DNA from: an uncultured Bacteroidales bacterium
Lineage (GTDB): Bacteria; Bacteroidota; Bacteroidia; Bacteroidales; F082
Length of the DNA: 23,447 bases
NCBI GenBank assembly: GCA_937896895.1
Contig: CALBNV010000072.1
Location: 1-23,447, forward strand
Direction: 5' to 3'
Below the pieces are notes generated by a model. It saw nothing but the letters and a program-made list of their open reading frames with translations. It did no database searches and had not been told where the DNA came from. The translations under genes were made by a program, and so were the position numbers. This document shows, piece after piece, positions 1-6,896 of this stretch (positions are counted from its first letter, which is position 1; each line of letters begins with the position of its first letter).

Positions 1-130
1 TGTGCATCTTAAGCTCATAGCCCGCTAAAATGATATCTTTCACATAACGTTTTGAAGGAATGCCGGCAGCCGCCAAAAGAGAAGGGATCCTTCTTTCATC
101 GTAGAGAGCCAGATAAAATCTGTCGTCCAT
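1..130 (-). CDS. Unrecognised protein, N-terminal 43 residues only
   Basis: A partial gene that runs off the left edge. Its ATG overlaps the TAA of the Mrp-like gene by one base (TAATG), so the two are probably translationally coupled in one operon. The 43 visible residues begin MDDRFYLALYDERRIPSLL and contain no motif that I recognise, so I give no function. The reading frame is open to the edge, and the overlap is the main reason to believe it. It belongs to the segment at the left end that looks clostridial rather than Bacteroidales. Confidence 0.5.
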   Translation of the reverse strand, partial: MDDRFYLALYDERRIPSLLAAAGIPSKRYVKDIILAGYELKMH

Positions 131-960
131 TACATCTGAACCAGCTTGGTAAGGATACCATCAAGGTATTCGTTATCATTAACCATTTCGATCATACCCT
201 TATCGCAGCAAGCTGCAAGCTTGGAATCCATGGGAATCTGAGCAACCAGATCAATACCATGTTTCTTGGCGATTTCTTCAGTCTTGCTCTCGCCAAAGAC
301 ATAAATCTTTTCGCCACAGTGAGGACATACGGTATAAGCCATGTTTTCAACGATACCGATCACAGGGATGTTCATCATGTCAGCCATGTTAACAGCCTTA
401 TCCACGATCATGGATACTAATTCCTGAGGGGAGGTAACAACAACGATACCATCTACAGGTAAAGACTGGAATACAGTTAAGGGAACATCGCCGGTTCCGG
501 GAGGCATATCGACGAACATGTAATCAACATCTTCCCATAAAACCTCTGACCAGAACTGCTTAACAACACCTGCGATCACGGGACCTCTCCATAATACGGG
601 AGCAGTCTCGTCCTCTAATAAAAGGTTGATGGACATTACCTTGGTACCCATAGCAGATTCGATGGGATAAATATCAACACCATCACTCATTGCCTTCTTC
701 TTATTCATACCGAAAGCCTTGGGAATAGAAGGACCTGTAATATCTGCATCTAAAACAGCAGTGCTCTTGCCCATACGGTTCATCATAACAGTCAGTAAAG
801 AAGTCACCATGGACTTACCAACACCGCCCTTACCACTGACTACGCCGATAACCTTCTTAACATTACTTCTTGGATTCATGGGAGCTAATAAGCTCTCCGC
901 TGTACGATCGCCGCATCCGCTTTCGCCGCAGCTGCTGCAATCATGATTACAATCGCTCAT
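130..960 (-). CDS. Mrp/NBP35-type iron-sulfur carrier P-loop ATPase (clostridial type)
   Basis: A 276-residue cytoplasmic P-loop protein of the Mrp/NBP35/ApbC family, known for binding and passing on [Fe-S] clusters. The Cys-rich N terminus (CNHDCSSCGESGC, residues 4-16) is followed by a deviant Walker A GKGGVGKS (about 43-50), a Walker B/switch region with VDMPPGTGD (about 150-160) and a CPHC pair near residue 212, the expected cluster-binding Cys-x-x-Cys. Bacteroidetes Mrp proteins are usually about 360 residues with an N-terminal DUF59 domain. This one lacks DUF59 and has the Cys-rich lead typical of Clostridia such as Lachnospiraceae. An AGGAG lies 6 bases before the ATG, which also fits Firmicutes. 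It overlaps both neighbours in an operon-like row. Confidence 0.9.
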   Translation of the reverse strand: MSDCNHDCSSCGESGCGDRTAESLLAPMNPRSNVKKVIGVVSGKGGVGKSMVTSLLTVMMNRMGKSTAVLDADITGPSIPKAFGMNKKKAMSDGVDIYPIESAMGTKVMSINLLLEDETAPVLWRGPVIAGVVKQFWSEVLWEDVDYMFVDMPPGTGDVPLTVFQSLPVDGIVVVTSPQELVSMIVDKAVNMADMMNIPVIGIVENMAYTVCPHCGEKIYVFGESKTEEIAKKHGIDLVAQIPMDSKLAACCDKGMIEMVNDNEYLDGILTKLVQM

Positions 961-1210
961 TTATATCTCCTATTGTATAACCATGAGCGTTGTACAATTC
1001 AGATATTGTATTATAGTACTGTAAAAATCCCACCGTCGAAGTTGCTACACATATAAATACGCTCAGTATTAATATAGACAGCAACATTTTTTTTGACGTA
1101 GTAGGCTGATTGAATAATGTCGTTTGTTGATAAAGACCGGTAGTAATAAGCATCTTCATAGTCATACCTTCCATTTTTTCAAGTCTATTTTTCTTTTCTT
1201 TATTTGCCAC
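947..1210 (-). CDS. Small single-pass membrane protein, unknown function
   Basis: An 87-residue ORF starting with GTG, with AAGGGG eight bases upstream (1219-1224). It is basic at the N terminus (MANKEKKNRLEKMEG), has one hydrophobic helix at about residues 42-63, and ends by reading through the Shine-Dalgarno site of the Mrp-like gene, overlapping that gene by 14 bases. I do not recognise the family. The ribosome site and the overlap argue for a real gene, but the C-terminal part of the frame may be open by chance. Its upstream region touches the suspected junction with Bacteroidales sequence, so its natural promoter may be missing. Confidence 0.5.
   Translation of the reverse strand: MANKEKKNRLEKMEGMTMKMLITTGLYQQTTLFNQPTTSKKMLLSILILSVFICVATSTVGFLQYYNTISELYNAHGYTIGDINERL
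967..971 (-). promoter_or_regulatory. Shine-Dalgarno site of the Mrp-like gene
   Basis: AGGAG on the minus strand, 6 bases before the ATG at 960. It decides the start and is of the kind used in Firmicutes. Most Bacteroidales starts further right have no such site. Confidence 0.75.
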
Positions 1211-1212
1211 TT

Positions 1213-2361
1213 TTATATCCCCTTAACTATAATAAATATTATGACATCTATCATTGTCACTTTGACAACTTTCTTTGTCATGCTGCCTGTCGTTGTTTCT
1301 ATTCTGATGAAATAGATGCCAGTGCCAAGGTCGGTGATGGTGCAGTTGTCGGAGTCGGTGTTGACATCAACGATTGTTTCGCCGCACATACCGTAAACCG
1401 TGACCTTTGTCATGCCCGGACAGTTGATGTTGAACATGCTGTTTGATGGGTTAGGGTAGAGGTTGACATTGATGTTGTTCTCGCTGACGCTGAGTCCTTC
1501 AACGATGAACATGAGGAAGTCTTCGCCTTCAGCGGTCATGGCTGGGGCCGACTCGCAATCATTAGCATAGAGGGCTGTCACCTGATAGTAATAAGTACCG
1601 TTTTCAACGATATCTTCCTCATACTGAACTTCAGTGGTATTTGCGACGATCTCGTAGTTATCGCCAGTATTGCTGCGATAAATGTTGTAACTCTCGGCAT
1701 CTTCGGCGGCATCCCAAACGAGTGTGGTATGTGCGTTATTACATACACCTGCGAAGTTGGTAGGAGCATCGCAACCGCCTTCTTCCGTGGTGACGGAGAT
1801 GTCATCGACATCGATGCGGTAGATATTTGAGCATTCGAAGTGGCGGATGGCGATGTAGATGTTCTGTCCGGCGTATTCGCTGAGGTCGATGTTGTGTTCG
1901 TGCCACGGACCTTGGTCGTTGTCACGGCTTTTGTCGGTGAGGGTCCACTCTGCGATGGTGGTGAAGTCGGTCGGCTCCGTATTGCTCTTCGTGGAGATGG
2001 CGACGCCGTAATGTTCGCCGACATATGCGTACCAGTCGGAGCAAACGAAGAATGTGAACACCGATGTCTCTGTGGCGGCGATAAGCGGTGTGACGAGGAA
2101 GTTGTCGGGGGTGAGACCCGGGCGCATCATCACGGTGGTCCAGCTCTCGGAGTAGGCGTAGCGGAGACTCTCGTTGTGTCCGTCGCCCTGCGCCTGAAGC
2201 GTCGAGGAGTTCATCCAGTTGATACCGTCGAAATCGCCGTCAAGAACGGTCATGACACCGAGAGTGCCGTCTTCAAAGCCTTCCTCGAAGGTTGTGATTT
2301 GAGCTTTTGCCACGCCTACCGTCAATATGGCTATAGCAAGAAGAAGTAGATTTTTTCTCAT
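1213..2361 (-). CDS. T9SS-sorted adhesin-like protein with extended C terminus
   Basis: A 382-residue secreted protein. The signal peptide MRKNLLLLAIAILTVGVAKA is followed by a choice-of-anchor J / cleaved-adhesin type beta-sandwich (about 25-195), a fibronectin III-like segment (about 200-275; note the YEIVANTTEVQYEED and GTYYYQVTA stretches) and a type A T9SS sorting domain beginning near NVNLYPNPSNSMFNI (about 300) and ending in GIYFIRIETTTGSMTKKVVKV. The protein probably crosses the outer membrane by the PorU/T9SS route and is anchored at the surface. Sorting domains of this type normally stop at or just after KKVVKV. Here 14 more residues (TMIDVIIFIIVKGI) follow, encoded by AT-rich DNA of the left-hand segment. 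I read this tail as an artefact of the junction. A TATTTTTG promoter box lies 46 bases upstream. Confidence 0.85.
   Translation of the reverse strand: MRKNLLLLAIAILTVGVAKAQITTFEEGFEDGTLGVMTVLDGDFDGINWMNSSTLQAQGDGHNESLRYAYSESWTTVMMRPGLTPDNFLVTPLIAATETSVFTFFVCSDWYAYVGEHYGVAISTKSNTEPTDFTTIAEWTLTDKSRDNDQGPWHEHNIDLSEYAGQNIYIAIRHFECSNIYRIDVDDISVTTEEGGCDAPTNFAGVCNNAHTTLVWDAAEDAESYNIYRSNTGDNYEIVANTTEVQYEEDIVENGTYYYQVTALYANDCESAPAMTAEGEDFLMFIVEGLSVSENNINVNLYPNPSNSMFNINCPGMTKVTVYGMCGETIVDVNTDSDNCTITDLGTGIYFIRIETTTGSMTKKVVKVTMIDVIIFIIVKGI
1254..1268. repeat. TTGTCA/TGACAA inverted repeat at the segment junction
   Basis: TTGTCA (1254-1259) and TGACAA (1263-1268) form a perfect inverted repeat with a 3-base spacer. 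Further TGACA/TGTCA half sites lie on both sides (about 1242 and 1276). It sits where the T9SS domain passes into its odd tail. It may be an operator, a recombination point or chance. Confidence 0.4.
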
Positions 2362-2407
2362 ACTGAAATAAATTTTAGTTAATAATTGTTGATTGACTAA
2401 TGAGCTG

Positions 2408-2415
2408 CAAAAATA
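2408..2415 (-). promoter_or_regulatory. Candidate -7 box for the T9SS adhesin gene
   Basis: TATTTTTG on the minus strand matches the Bacteroidetes -7 consensus TAnnTTTG and would start transcription about 40 bases before the ATG at 2361. No TTG is seen at the best spacing, so the -33 box is weak. Confidence 0.45.
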
Positions 2416-2430
2416 ATAAATTTCATGATA

Positions 2431-2442
2431 GCTGAATTCAGC
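2431..2442. repeat. 12-bp perfect palindrome GCTGAATTCAGC
   Basis: A perfect palindrome between the end of the TonB receptor gene and the promoter of the T9SS gene. It has no clear T-run after it, so I do not call it a terminator; it could be an operator. Confidence 0.4.
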
Positions 2443-2453
2443 AAATTATTATA

Positions 2454-4646
2454 TCAAAAATTAATTTTCCCTTTTATGTAAAAATTCCTTCCCGGCTCGT
2501 AGTTGATGTCGCTGCGGTTTGTGGAGAAGAAGTTGGTATATGTCTCGTCGGTGACGTTGTCGATGCCGCCGAAGAACTGGAATCCGACCTTTCCGATTCT
2601 GAACACTCTGCTGCGCAATGCGATGTCGAGCCGCCCGTAGGCCGAAGTCGGCTTTTCACTTTCGGCGATGAGATGTTTCTCGCCTACGCCTGTCATCTCA
2701 ACGGATGCCGTCCCGACTTTATCGTAAGTGTATGACACACCAATCACGCCTTTCATCGGCGGGATGTTCGGCAAATAAGAATCGTCTTCTTTGTCGATGC
2801 CCATAGTGTAAGAGCCCGACGCAAAGACATTCAACCCGTTGATAATGTTGTAATCGAGATTCAAGTCAACACCATAAAGCAAGGCTTTCCCGACGTTGTC
2901 CAATACTAACGCCGGCACCGATTCTGTCGCGCCGTCGGTTGTCTGATAAATGAAAACCCCGTCTCTCTCTACAATCATATTATTGATTCTGTTGATGAAA
3001 CCAGAAGCCTGCATGGTGAATTTGTCGCCCCAGAAACGTACTCCAAGGTCACCTGAAACACCGTCTTCCGACTTCAGGTCAGGATTGCCGAGACGAACCT
3101 TGCTCGTCAGGTCGATGTACTTGAAACGTTCTTCGAGCGAAGGCGAACGATAAGACCTCGCTCCGTTCAAAACAACATGCAACTTATTGGTAATCTTATA
3201 TATGGCACCGAGATTTGCGCTCCATGAAAAGTCTTGCTTCTTCCCTTTTTCAAAGGTGATACGTTGTCCGGCGGGCTGCTCGTTCATGTTGCCGTTTGTG
3301 ATGATGTAATCAACATCGTGACATTCCCCGTTTTCGACGAAGATGCCGTCGATACGTCCGCCGACGGTGACGTTGAGGCGATTTGCAAAGAAACGCATCT
3401 CGTCCTGCACAAAGACACCTGCGCTGGTGAAAGAAGCGTCAGGAAGCGGCGACTCTTTACGTTCTATATTATTGGTTTTCAAGGTGTCTCCTGTAGAATC
3501 AACGACATTGACGGTTATGTATTTCGTCCTGTCGCTTGTGATGTTTCTTCTCCACACATCAACACCGGCGATGAGGGTGTTTATGTCGTTGAACTTGAAA
3601 GTGCCCTGCACGTTTCCGCCGAAAGTGAGATGTGTGCCTTTGGGTGTGACAAGCGTCGGATTCGTCACCTGAACGTTTCCGTTCGGGAGAGTTTTCTTCG
3701 TGACGCTGTTCGGATTCATCTCCACGTCACGGATGATGTTTTGCATAAAGCCTGTGATTTTCAATGAATTAAAAACGCTTGTAAGGTCTTTTATCTCATA
3801 GTTGGCATTGAAGAGCGTACGGCTGATGTCTTTATATTTCGCCGTTGCTGTCGGGGTGAACGCCGCACCTCCGGGTATCCCGACATCTTTTGACCAGTTT
3901 CTTTGAAAATTCAGTTTAATTATATGATTATCAGCTGGCTTAAAACCGATGCGCGCGGAGACATCATTTGTCTTATAGCCGCTGTTTTTAATGTAACCGG
4001 CCGGTGTCTTGATGTCACCGCCAAATCCGTAACCGGCGTTGAGTTTCGCATACCATTTCTTGTCGCCGACATTCACGTTTATATAGTCTGCATTTGAAGC
4101 ATTGACTGAAGCAAGTCCTACCGTGGCACACCCGTTGACATAAAATCTGTCTGAAAAATGTCCGTCTTTTGTGATGACATTGACGATTCCGCCCATCGCG
4201 CCGCTTCCGTAGAGCACCGACTGTGCGCCCTTTATCACTTCCACACGTTCAATGTCATTCGCGTCAATCATTGACAATGAAGCGGTTAAATCTGTGGCAG
4301 TCTCGATCCTGTTGCCGTCAATCATGGTGACGAGACGGTCTTCGGTAAGTCCGCGCACATTGATGTTTTTCGCCCAGACACCATCACCGCCCATGAAAAT
4401 CCCAGGCTCGCCGCCGAGACCGTCGGCTACAGTGAAAGCCTGTCTTTCTTCAAACTTCAACGAGTTGACAACCGCAATGCTAATCGGCACATCAACAAGT
4501 TTCCTCTCAACCTTAAGGCTGTTTACAACGACATCTTCGAGTTTCACAATCGTGTCATTCTCAGAATGTTGCAGCGTTTGCGCATTAACAACGCCGGCGT
4601 GCATCAGAAGCATGACCACGCCGATTTTCAAAAATCTGTTTTTCAT
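2454..4646 (-). CDS. TonB-dependent outer-membrane receptor (heme/vitamin-receptor-like)
   Basis: A 730-residue outer-membrane transporter. It has a signal peptide (MKNRFLKIGVVMLLMHAGVVNAQ), a TonB-box-like stretch (DTIVKLEDVVV, about 31-41), a plug domain (about 45-165, with VRGLTEDRLVTMIDGNRIE and IERVEVIKGAQSVLYGSGAMGGIVNV) and a 22-strand-type barrel ending in a terminal Phe (YIKGKINF). It lacks the N-terminal carboxypeptidase-like domain of SusC proteins, so it is not a polysaccharide receptor. A YRSP motif (about 497) followed by GNPDLKSE (about 520) resembles the FRAP/NPDL pair of heme and hemoglobin receptors, but the pair also occurs in other small-ligand receptors. It starts one base after the stop of the TM1266-like gene, so the two are co-transcribed, and it is divergent from an ABC importer that may carry on the same substrate. 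The substrate is not shown. Confidence 0.92.
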   Translation of the reverse strand: MKNRFLKIGVVMLLMHAGVVNAQTLQHSENDTIVKLEDVVVNSLKVERKLVDVPISIAVVNSLKFEERQAFTVADGLGGEPGIFMGGDGVWAKNINVRGLTEDRLVTMIDGNRIETATDLTASLSMIDANDIERVEVIKGAQSVLYGSGAMGGIVNVITKDGHFSDRFYVNGCATVGLASVNASNADYINVNVGDKKWYAKLNAGYGFGGDIKTPAGYIKNSGYKTNDVSARIGFKPADNHIIKLNFQRNWSKDVGIPGGAAFTPTATAKYKDISRTLFNANYEIKDLTSVFNSLKITGFMQNIIRDVEMNPNSVTKKTLPNGNVQVTNPTLVTPKGTHLTFGGNVQGTFKFNDINTLIAGVDVWRRNITSDRTKYITVNVVDSTGDTLKTNNIERKESPLPDASFTSAGVFVQDEMRFFANRLNVTVGGRIDGIFVENGECHDVDYIITNGNMNEQPAGQRITFEKGKKQDFSWSANLGAIYKITNKLHVVLNGARSYRSPSLEERFKYIDLTSKVRLGNPDLKSEDGVSGDLGVRFWGDKFTMQASGFINRINNMIVERDGVFIYQTTDGATESVPALVLDNVGKALLYGVDLNLDYNIINGLNVFASGSYTMGIDKEDDSYLPNIPPMKGVIGVSYTYDKVGTASVEMTGVGEKHLIAESEKPTSAYGRLDIALRSRVFRIGKVGFQFFGGIDNVTDETYTNFFSTNRSDINYEPGRNFYIKGKINF

Positions 4647-4647
4647 T

Positions 4648-4893
4648 TCACTTAATTTTTAGCAAGGCCGATTTCACCTCGATGCCGTCAAGACGTCCGA
4701 GTTGTCCGGTCAAGGAGCCAATCTGGTCGGTGCTGCCTTCTAAAATAAGGGAAATGATGCTGTGGTTGTCGGCACGTGGCAGTCCGATGCGCCCGATGAT
4801 AATCTCGGCATGACGCGATATTATTTCGTTCACGCAAGGAGCCGCCGCCCTGTTTTCGATTTCAATGATTACTGTTCCAAGTCTCTTTTCCAT
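4648..4893 (-). CDS. TM1266-type iron-only hydrogenase system regulator-like protein
   Basis: An 81-residue protein of the small ACT/NikR-like ferredoxin fold known as the 'iron-only hydrogenase system putative regulator' (TM1266). Visible family features are the opening MEKRLGTVIIEIENR, the middle stretch HAEIIIGRIGLPRADNHSIISLILEG, and the end DGIEVKSALLKIK. Members have no DNA-binding domain and are thought to sense a ligand, often near hydrogenase maturation genes (hydE/F/G). No hydrogenase gene is in this window. Instead it leads a two-gene unit with a TonB receptor and faces an ABC importer. A full GGAGGT lies 7 bases before its ATG, unusual for Bacteroidales. It may sense the imported ligand; that is inference. 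Confidence 0.82.
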   Translation of the reverse strand: MEKRLGTVIIEIENRAAAPCVNEIISRHAEIIIGRIGLPRADNHSIISLILEGSTDQIGSLTGQLGRLDGIEVKSALLKIK

Positions 4894-4900
4894 TAGAATT

Positions 4901-4906
4901 ACCTCC
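4901..4906 (-). promoter_or_regulatory. Full Shine-Dalgarno site before the TM1266-like gene
   Basis: GGAGGT on the minus strand, 7 bases from the ATG at 4893. Bacteroidales genes rarely have such a site, so it stands out here. Confidence 0.7.
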
Positions 4907-4995
4907 GGTTCAGATTAAAAAACTCCGTAACTTCTTCAACTTCAACGTATTGTCTTAATTTCAGTCTATTACGGCCTTCGTTGATTTAGTTTCGG

Positions 4996-5003
4996 CAAAG
5001 GTA
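4996..5003 (-). promoter_or_regulatory. Candidate promoter of the TM1266-TonB receptor unit
   Basis: TACCTTTG on the minus strand fits TAnnTTTG. A TTTG lies 15 bases further upstream (5019-5022), closer than the usual spacing. It would leave a leader of about 100 bases before 4893. The 307-base gap 4894-5200 holds this box, one copy of a composite repeat (5049-5160) and a plus-strand box (5189-5196). Confidence 0.5.
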
Positions 5004-5048
5004 AACAAAAAAACTATACAAATTGTTTATATCTCAAGGATAAAATAT

Positions 5049-5160
5049 ATTCGTGTTATTCGTAAAATTCGTGGTGATTGATTTGTTAAAAGAGTAGAGA
5101 GTAAAGTTAAAAGAGGAGTGTTGTGTGTATTATTCGTGTTATTCGTAAAATTCGCGGTGA
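5049..5160 (+). repeat. Composite dispersed repeat, copy 1
   Basis: Two 29-base units (5049-5077 and 5132-5160; 28 of 29 identical, both starting ATTCGTGTTATTCGTAAAAT) flank a core of A/G-rich repeats (TTAAAAGAGTAGAGAGTAAAG). The same layout appears inverted at 17916-18028. The units carry no ORF of their own. The second unit ends about 30 bases before the promoter box of the ABC operon. Confidence 0.75.
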
Positions 5161-5188
5161 AAAAATAAGTTTCGTGGTCAAAAATCAC

Positions 5189-5196
5189 TACTTTTG
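5189..5196 (+). promoter_or_regulatory. Candidate -7 box of the ABC importer operon
   Basis: TACTTTTG matches TAnnTTTG but lies only 4 bases before the ATG at 5201. If used, the transcript would have almost no leader. No -33 TTG at the right distance is visible. Confidence 0.45.
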
Positions 5197-5200
5197 CAAA

Positions 5201-6166
5201 ATGAAAAAATCAATCCTGACATCGGTCATTTGTGTGCTGCTGCTTGCCATGTTATTTTCTTGCGGTAACAGTAATTCACCAGAGAAGAAGTCTCATTACG
5301 TCATTGCCTCTCTGCGCGGGCCGTCGTCGCTCGGTATGCTTCAACTCATTGACAGTCTGAATAATACAGAAAAAGCCACGGTTGAAATCATGATTCTCAA
5401 CGAGCCGCTTCAGGTTCGCAAGATGATGCTTGACGGAAGCGCCGATTTCGCAGTGCTGCCAACCACGATGGCGGCGTTGCTTTACAATAAAGGTGTCGAT
5501 TACCGACTTGCCGCCATCTCGACTTGGGGCACACTCTACCTTTGCGGTAATGACACGACGATTCATACTTGGAATGACTTGAGGCACAACAAGATACATC
5601 TGATGGCGAAGAACATGACACCAGATGTGCTTTTCCGTTATCTCTTGAAAAAAAACAGCCTCGAGCCTTATCAAGACGTTGATTTGGATTACCGTTTCCC
5701 GAACCATATCGACCTTGCCAATGCGACGACGGCGGGCATTGCGCCAATGAGCGTTCTCTCTGAACCATATCTGAGTTATGCCATGATAAAAAATGACAAC
5801 ATCCACATTATCATGAGTTTACACGATGAATGGAAGAGAGTTGAAGGCTTTGAAATGCCAGAGACAGCGTTTATCTGCAAAGGCGAAGTGATTGAAAACG
5901 ATTCAGCGTTTGTTGAAAAAATCGTAAAAATATACGAAAAGTCGGCCAGTTGGGTCAATGAAAATGTTGATGATGCCGCAGCCTTGGCCGTGAAATATGA
6001 AATTGTCGGCGATGAGAGTGCCGCCCGTAACGCCATTCCGCGCTCAAACATGAGAGTTGCGCGTTCGGAAGATGTAAAAGACTTAGTAATGAACTATTTA
6101 AATGTTTTTTATAACATGGATTCAGCAATAATAGGAGGGAAGATGCCAGATGAAAAATTCTACTAA
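5201..6166 (+). CDS. ABC transporter substrate-binding lipoprotein (NMT1/SsuA-like)
   Basis: A 321-residue periplasmic binding protein of the NMT1/THI5/SsuA type, the group serving nitrate, taurine, sulfonate and pyrimidine-precursor importers. The ATG at 5201 gives a clean lipoprotein signal, with LFSC and Cys21 as the lipid anchor; longer frames would read into the upstream repeat and lose the signal. Typical fold signs are RGPSSLGMLQL near the start, LNEPLQVRKMMLDGSADFAVLP (the domain that fixes the ligand and 'D-A/V' turn) and TWNDLRHNKIHL. It overlaps the permease gene by 17 bases. The identity of the ligand cannot be read from sequence; the neighbouring TonB receptor suggests something too large or scarce for porins. 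Confidence 0.88.
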   Translation: MKKSILTSVICVLLLAMLFSCGNSNSPEKKSHYVIASLRGPSSLGMLQLIDSLNNTEKATVEIMILNEPLQVRKMMLDGSADFAVLPTTMAALLYNKGVDYRLAAISTWGTLYLCGNDTTIHTWNDLRHNKIHLMAKNMTPDVLFRYLLKKNSLEPYQDVDLDYRFPNHIDLANATTAGIAPMSVLSEPYLSYAMIKNDNIHIIMSLHDEWKRVEGFEMPETAFICKGEVIENDSAFVEKIVKIYEKSASWVNENVDDAAALAVKYEIVGDESAARNAIPRSNMRVARSEDVKDLVMNYLNVFYNMDSAIIGGKMPDEKFY

Positions 6167-6896
6167 AAACATCATCATACTGGCTTCCGTCGCAGTGATG
6201 TTGATTCTTTGGGAAGTGGCCGCCTTACGCATTGATTCCGAACAGATTATGCCAGGGCCGGTTGCGACTTTGATTTCGACTGTCGGGCTTTTCGGTCAGA
6301 AAGACTTTGTCGCCATTGTGTTTTCGACCGTACTCCGCGGCATTGTGGGTTTTCTCATCGCTGCAACGGCTGGGGTGATTTCAGGAATCATCGCCGGCAT
6401 ATACGAAGGCTTCAACGCATTCATGAAGCCCTGGATCGTGGTGATGCGCTCAACGCCGGTCGTCGCCTTCGTCCTACTCGCCTTGATTTGGTTCTCGCAG
6501 TCAACGGCGGTTTTCATTGCATTTTTGACAATGTTCCCGATGATCTTCACAAATGTCGTGGAAGGTATTCACAATGTTGACAGCAAGCTGATTGACATGT
6601 CAAAACTATATAAAGTAAAGAAAATCAGAGTGATAAGATGGGTTTATGTGCCGGCAATAGCTCCGTTCATGGTCAGCGGCATCTCAAGCGCCATCGGCAT
6701 CGGCTGGCGTGCAATCATTGTAGGGGAGGTCTTGAGCCAGCCGCGCTATGGCATCGGAAACAGCATGCAACTCGCACAGATTCAGATGAATGTTGACAAA
6801 CTGATCGCCTGGACAATAATTGCCGTGTTGCTCGGTTTTCTTTTTGAAAAAATAATAAGACTGATTGAAAATGTTACAGTTAAGAGACATATATAA
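6150..6896 (+). CDS. ABC transporter permease (SsuC/TauC-type)
   Basis: A 248-residue inner-membrane permease of the binding-protein-dependent transport family with about six hydrophobic helices. The EAA-type cytoplasmic loop that contacts the ATPase is visible as GIHNVDSKLIDMSKLYKVKK followed by WVYVPAIAPFMVSGI and GIGWRAIIVGEVLSQP (about 130-200), as in SsuC, TauC and ThiX proteins. It starts inside the end of the binding-protein gene, 10 bases after an AGGAGGG (6133-6139), and ends 26 bases inside the ATPase gene. This shows strict translational coupling of the three parts. It probably works as a homodimer, since only one permease is encoded. Confidence 0.92.
   Translation: MKNSTKNIIILASVAVMLILWEVAALRIDSEQIMPGPVATLISTVGLFGQKDFVAIVFSTVLRGIVGFLIAATAGVISGIIAGIYEGFNAFMKPWIVVMRSTPVVAFVLLALIWFSQSTAVFIAFLTMFPMIFTNVVEGIHNVDSKLIDMSKLYKVKKIRVIRWVYVPAIAPFMVSGISSAIGIGWRAIIVGEVLSQPRYGIGNSMQLAQIQMNVDKLIAWTIIAVLLGFLFEKIIRLIENVTVKRHI

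Noticed and set aside
52..420. Plus-strand ORF over the Mrp-like gene
   Set aside because: A shadow of a strongly supported gene on the other strand.
2431..2442. Palindrome as a terminator of the TonB receptor gene
   Set aside because: Short, with no G/C-rich stem and no T-run directly after it.
3234..3767. 177-residue plus-strand ORF inside the TonB receptor
   Set aside because: A shadow frame with no domain signs; the opposite strand encodes clear barrel sequence.
5049..5160. CRISPR-like array
   Set aside because: Only two repeat units, a repeat-like spacer and no cas genes.
5123..5200. Upstream extension of the ABC binding-protein gene
   Set aside because: It reads through the composite repeat and would hide the lipoprotein signal that starts at 5201.
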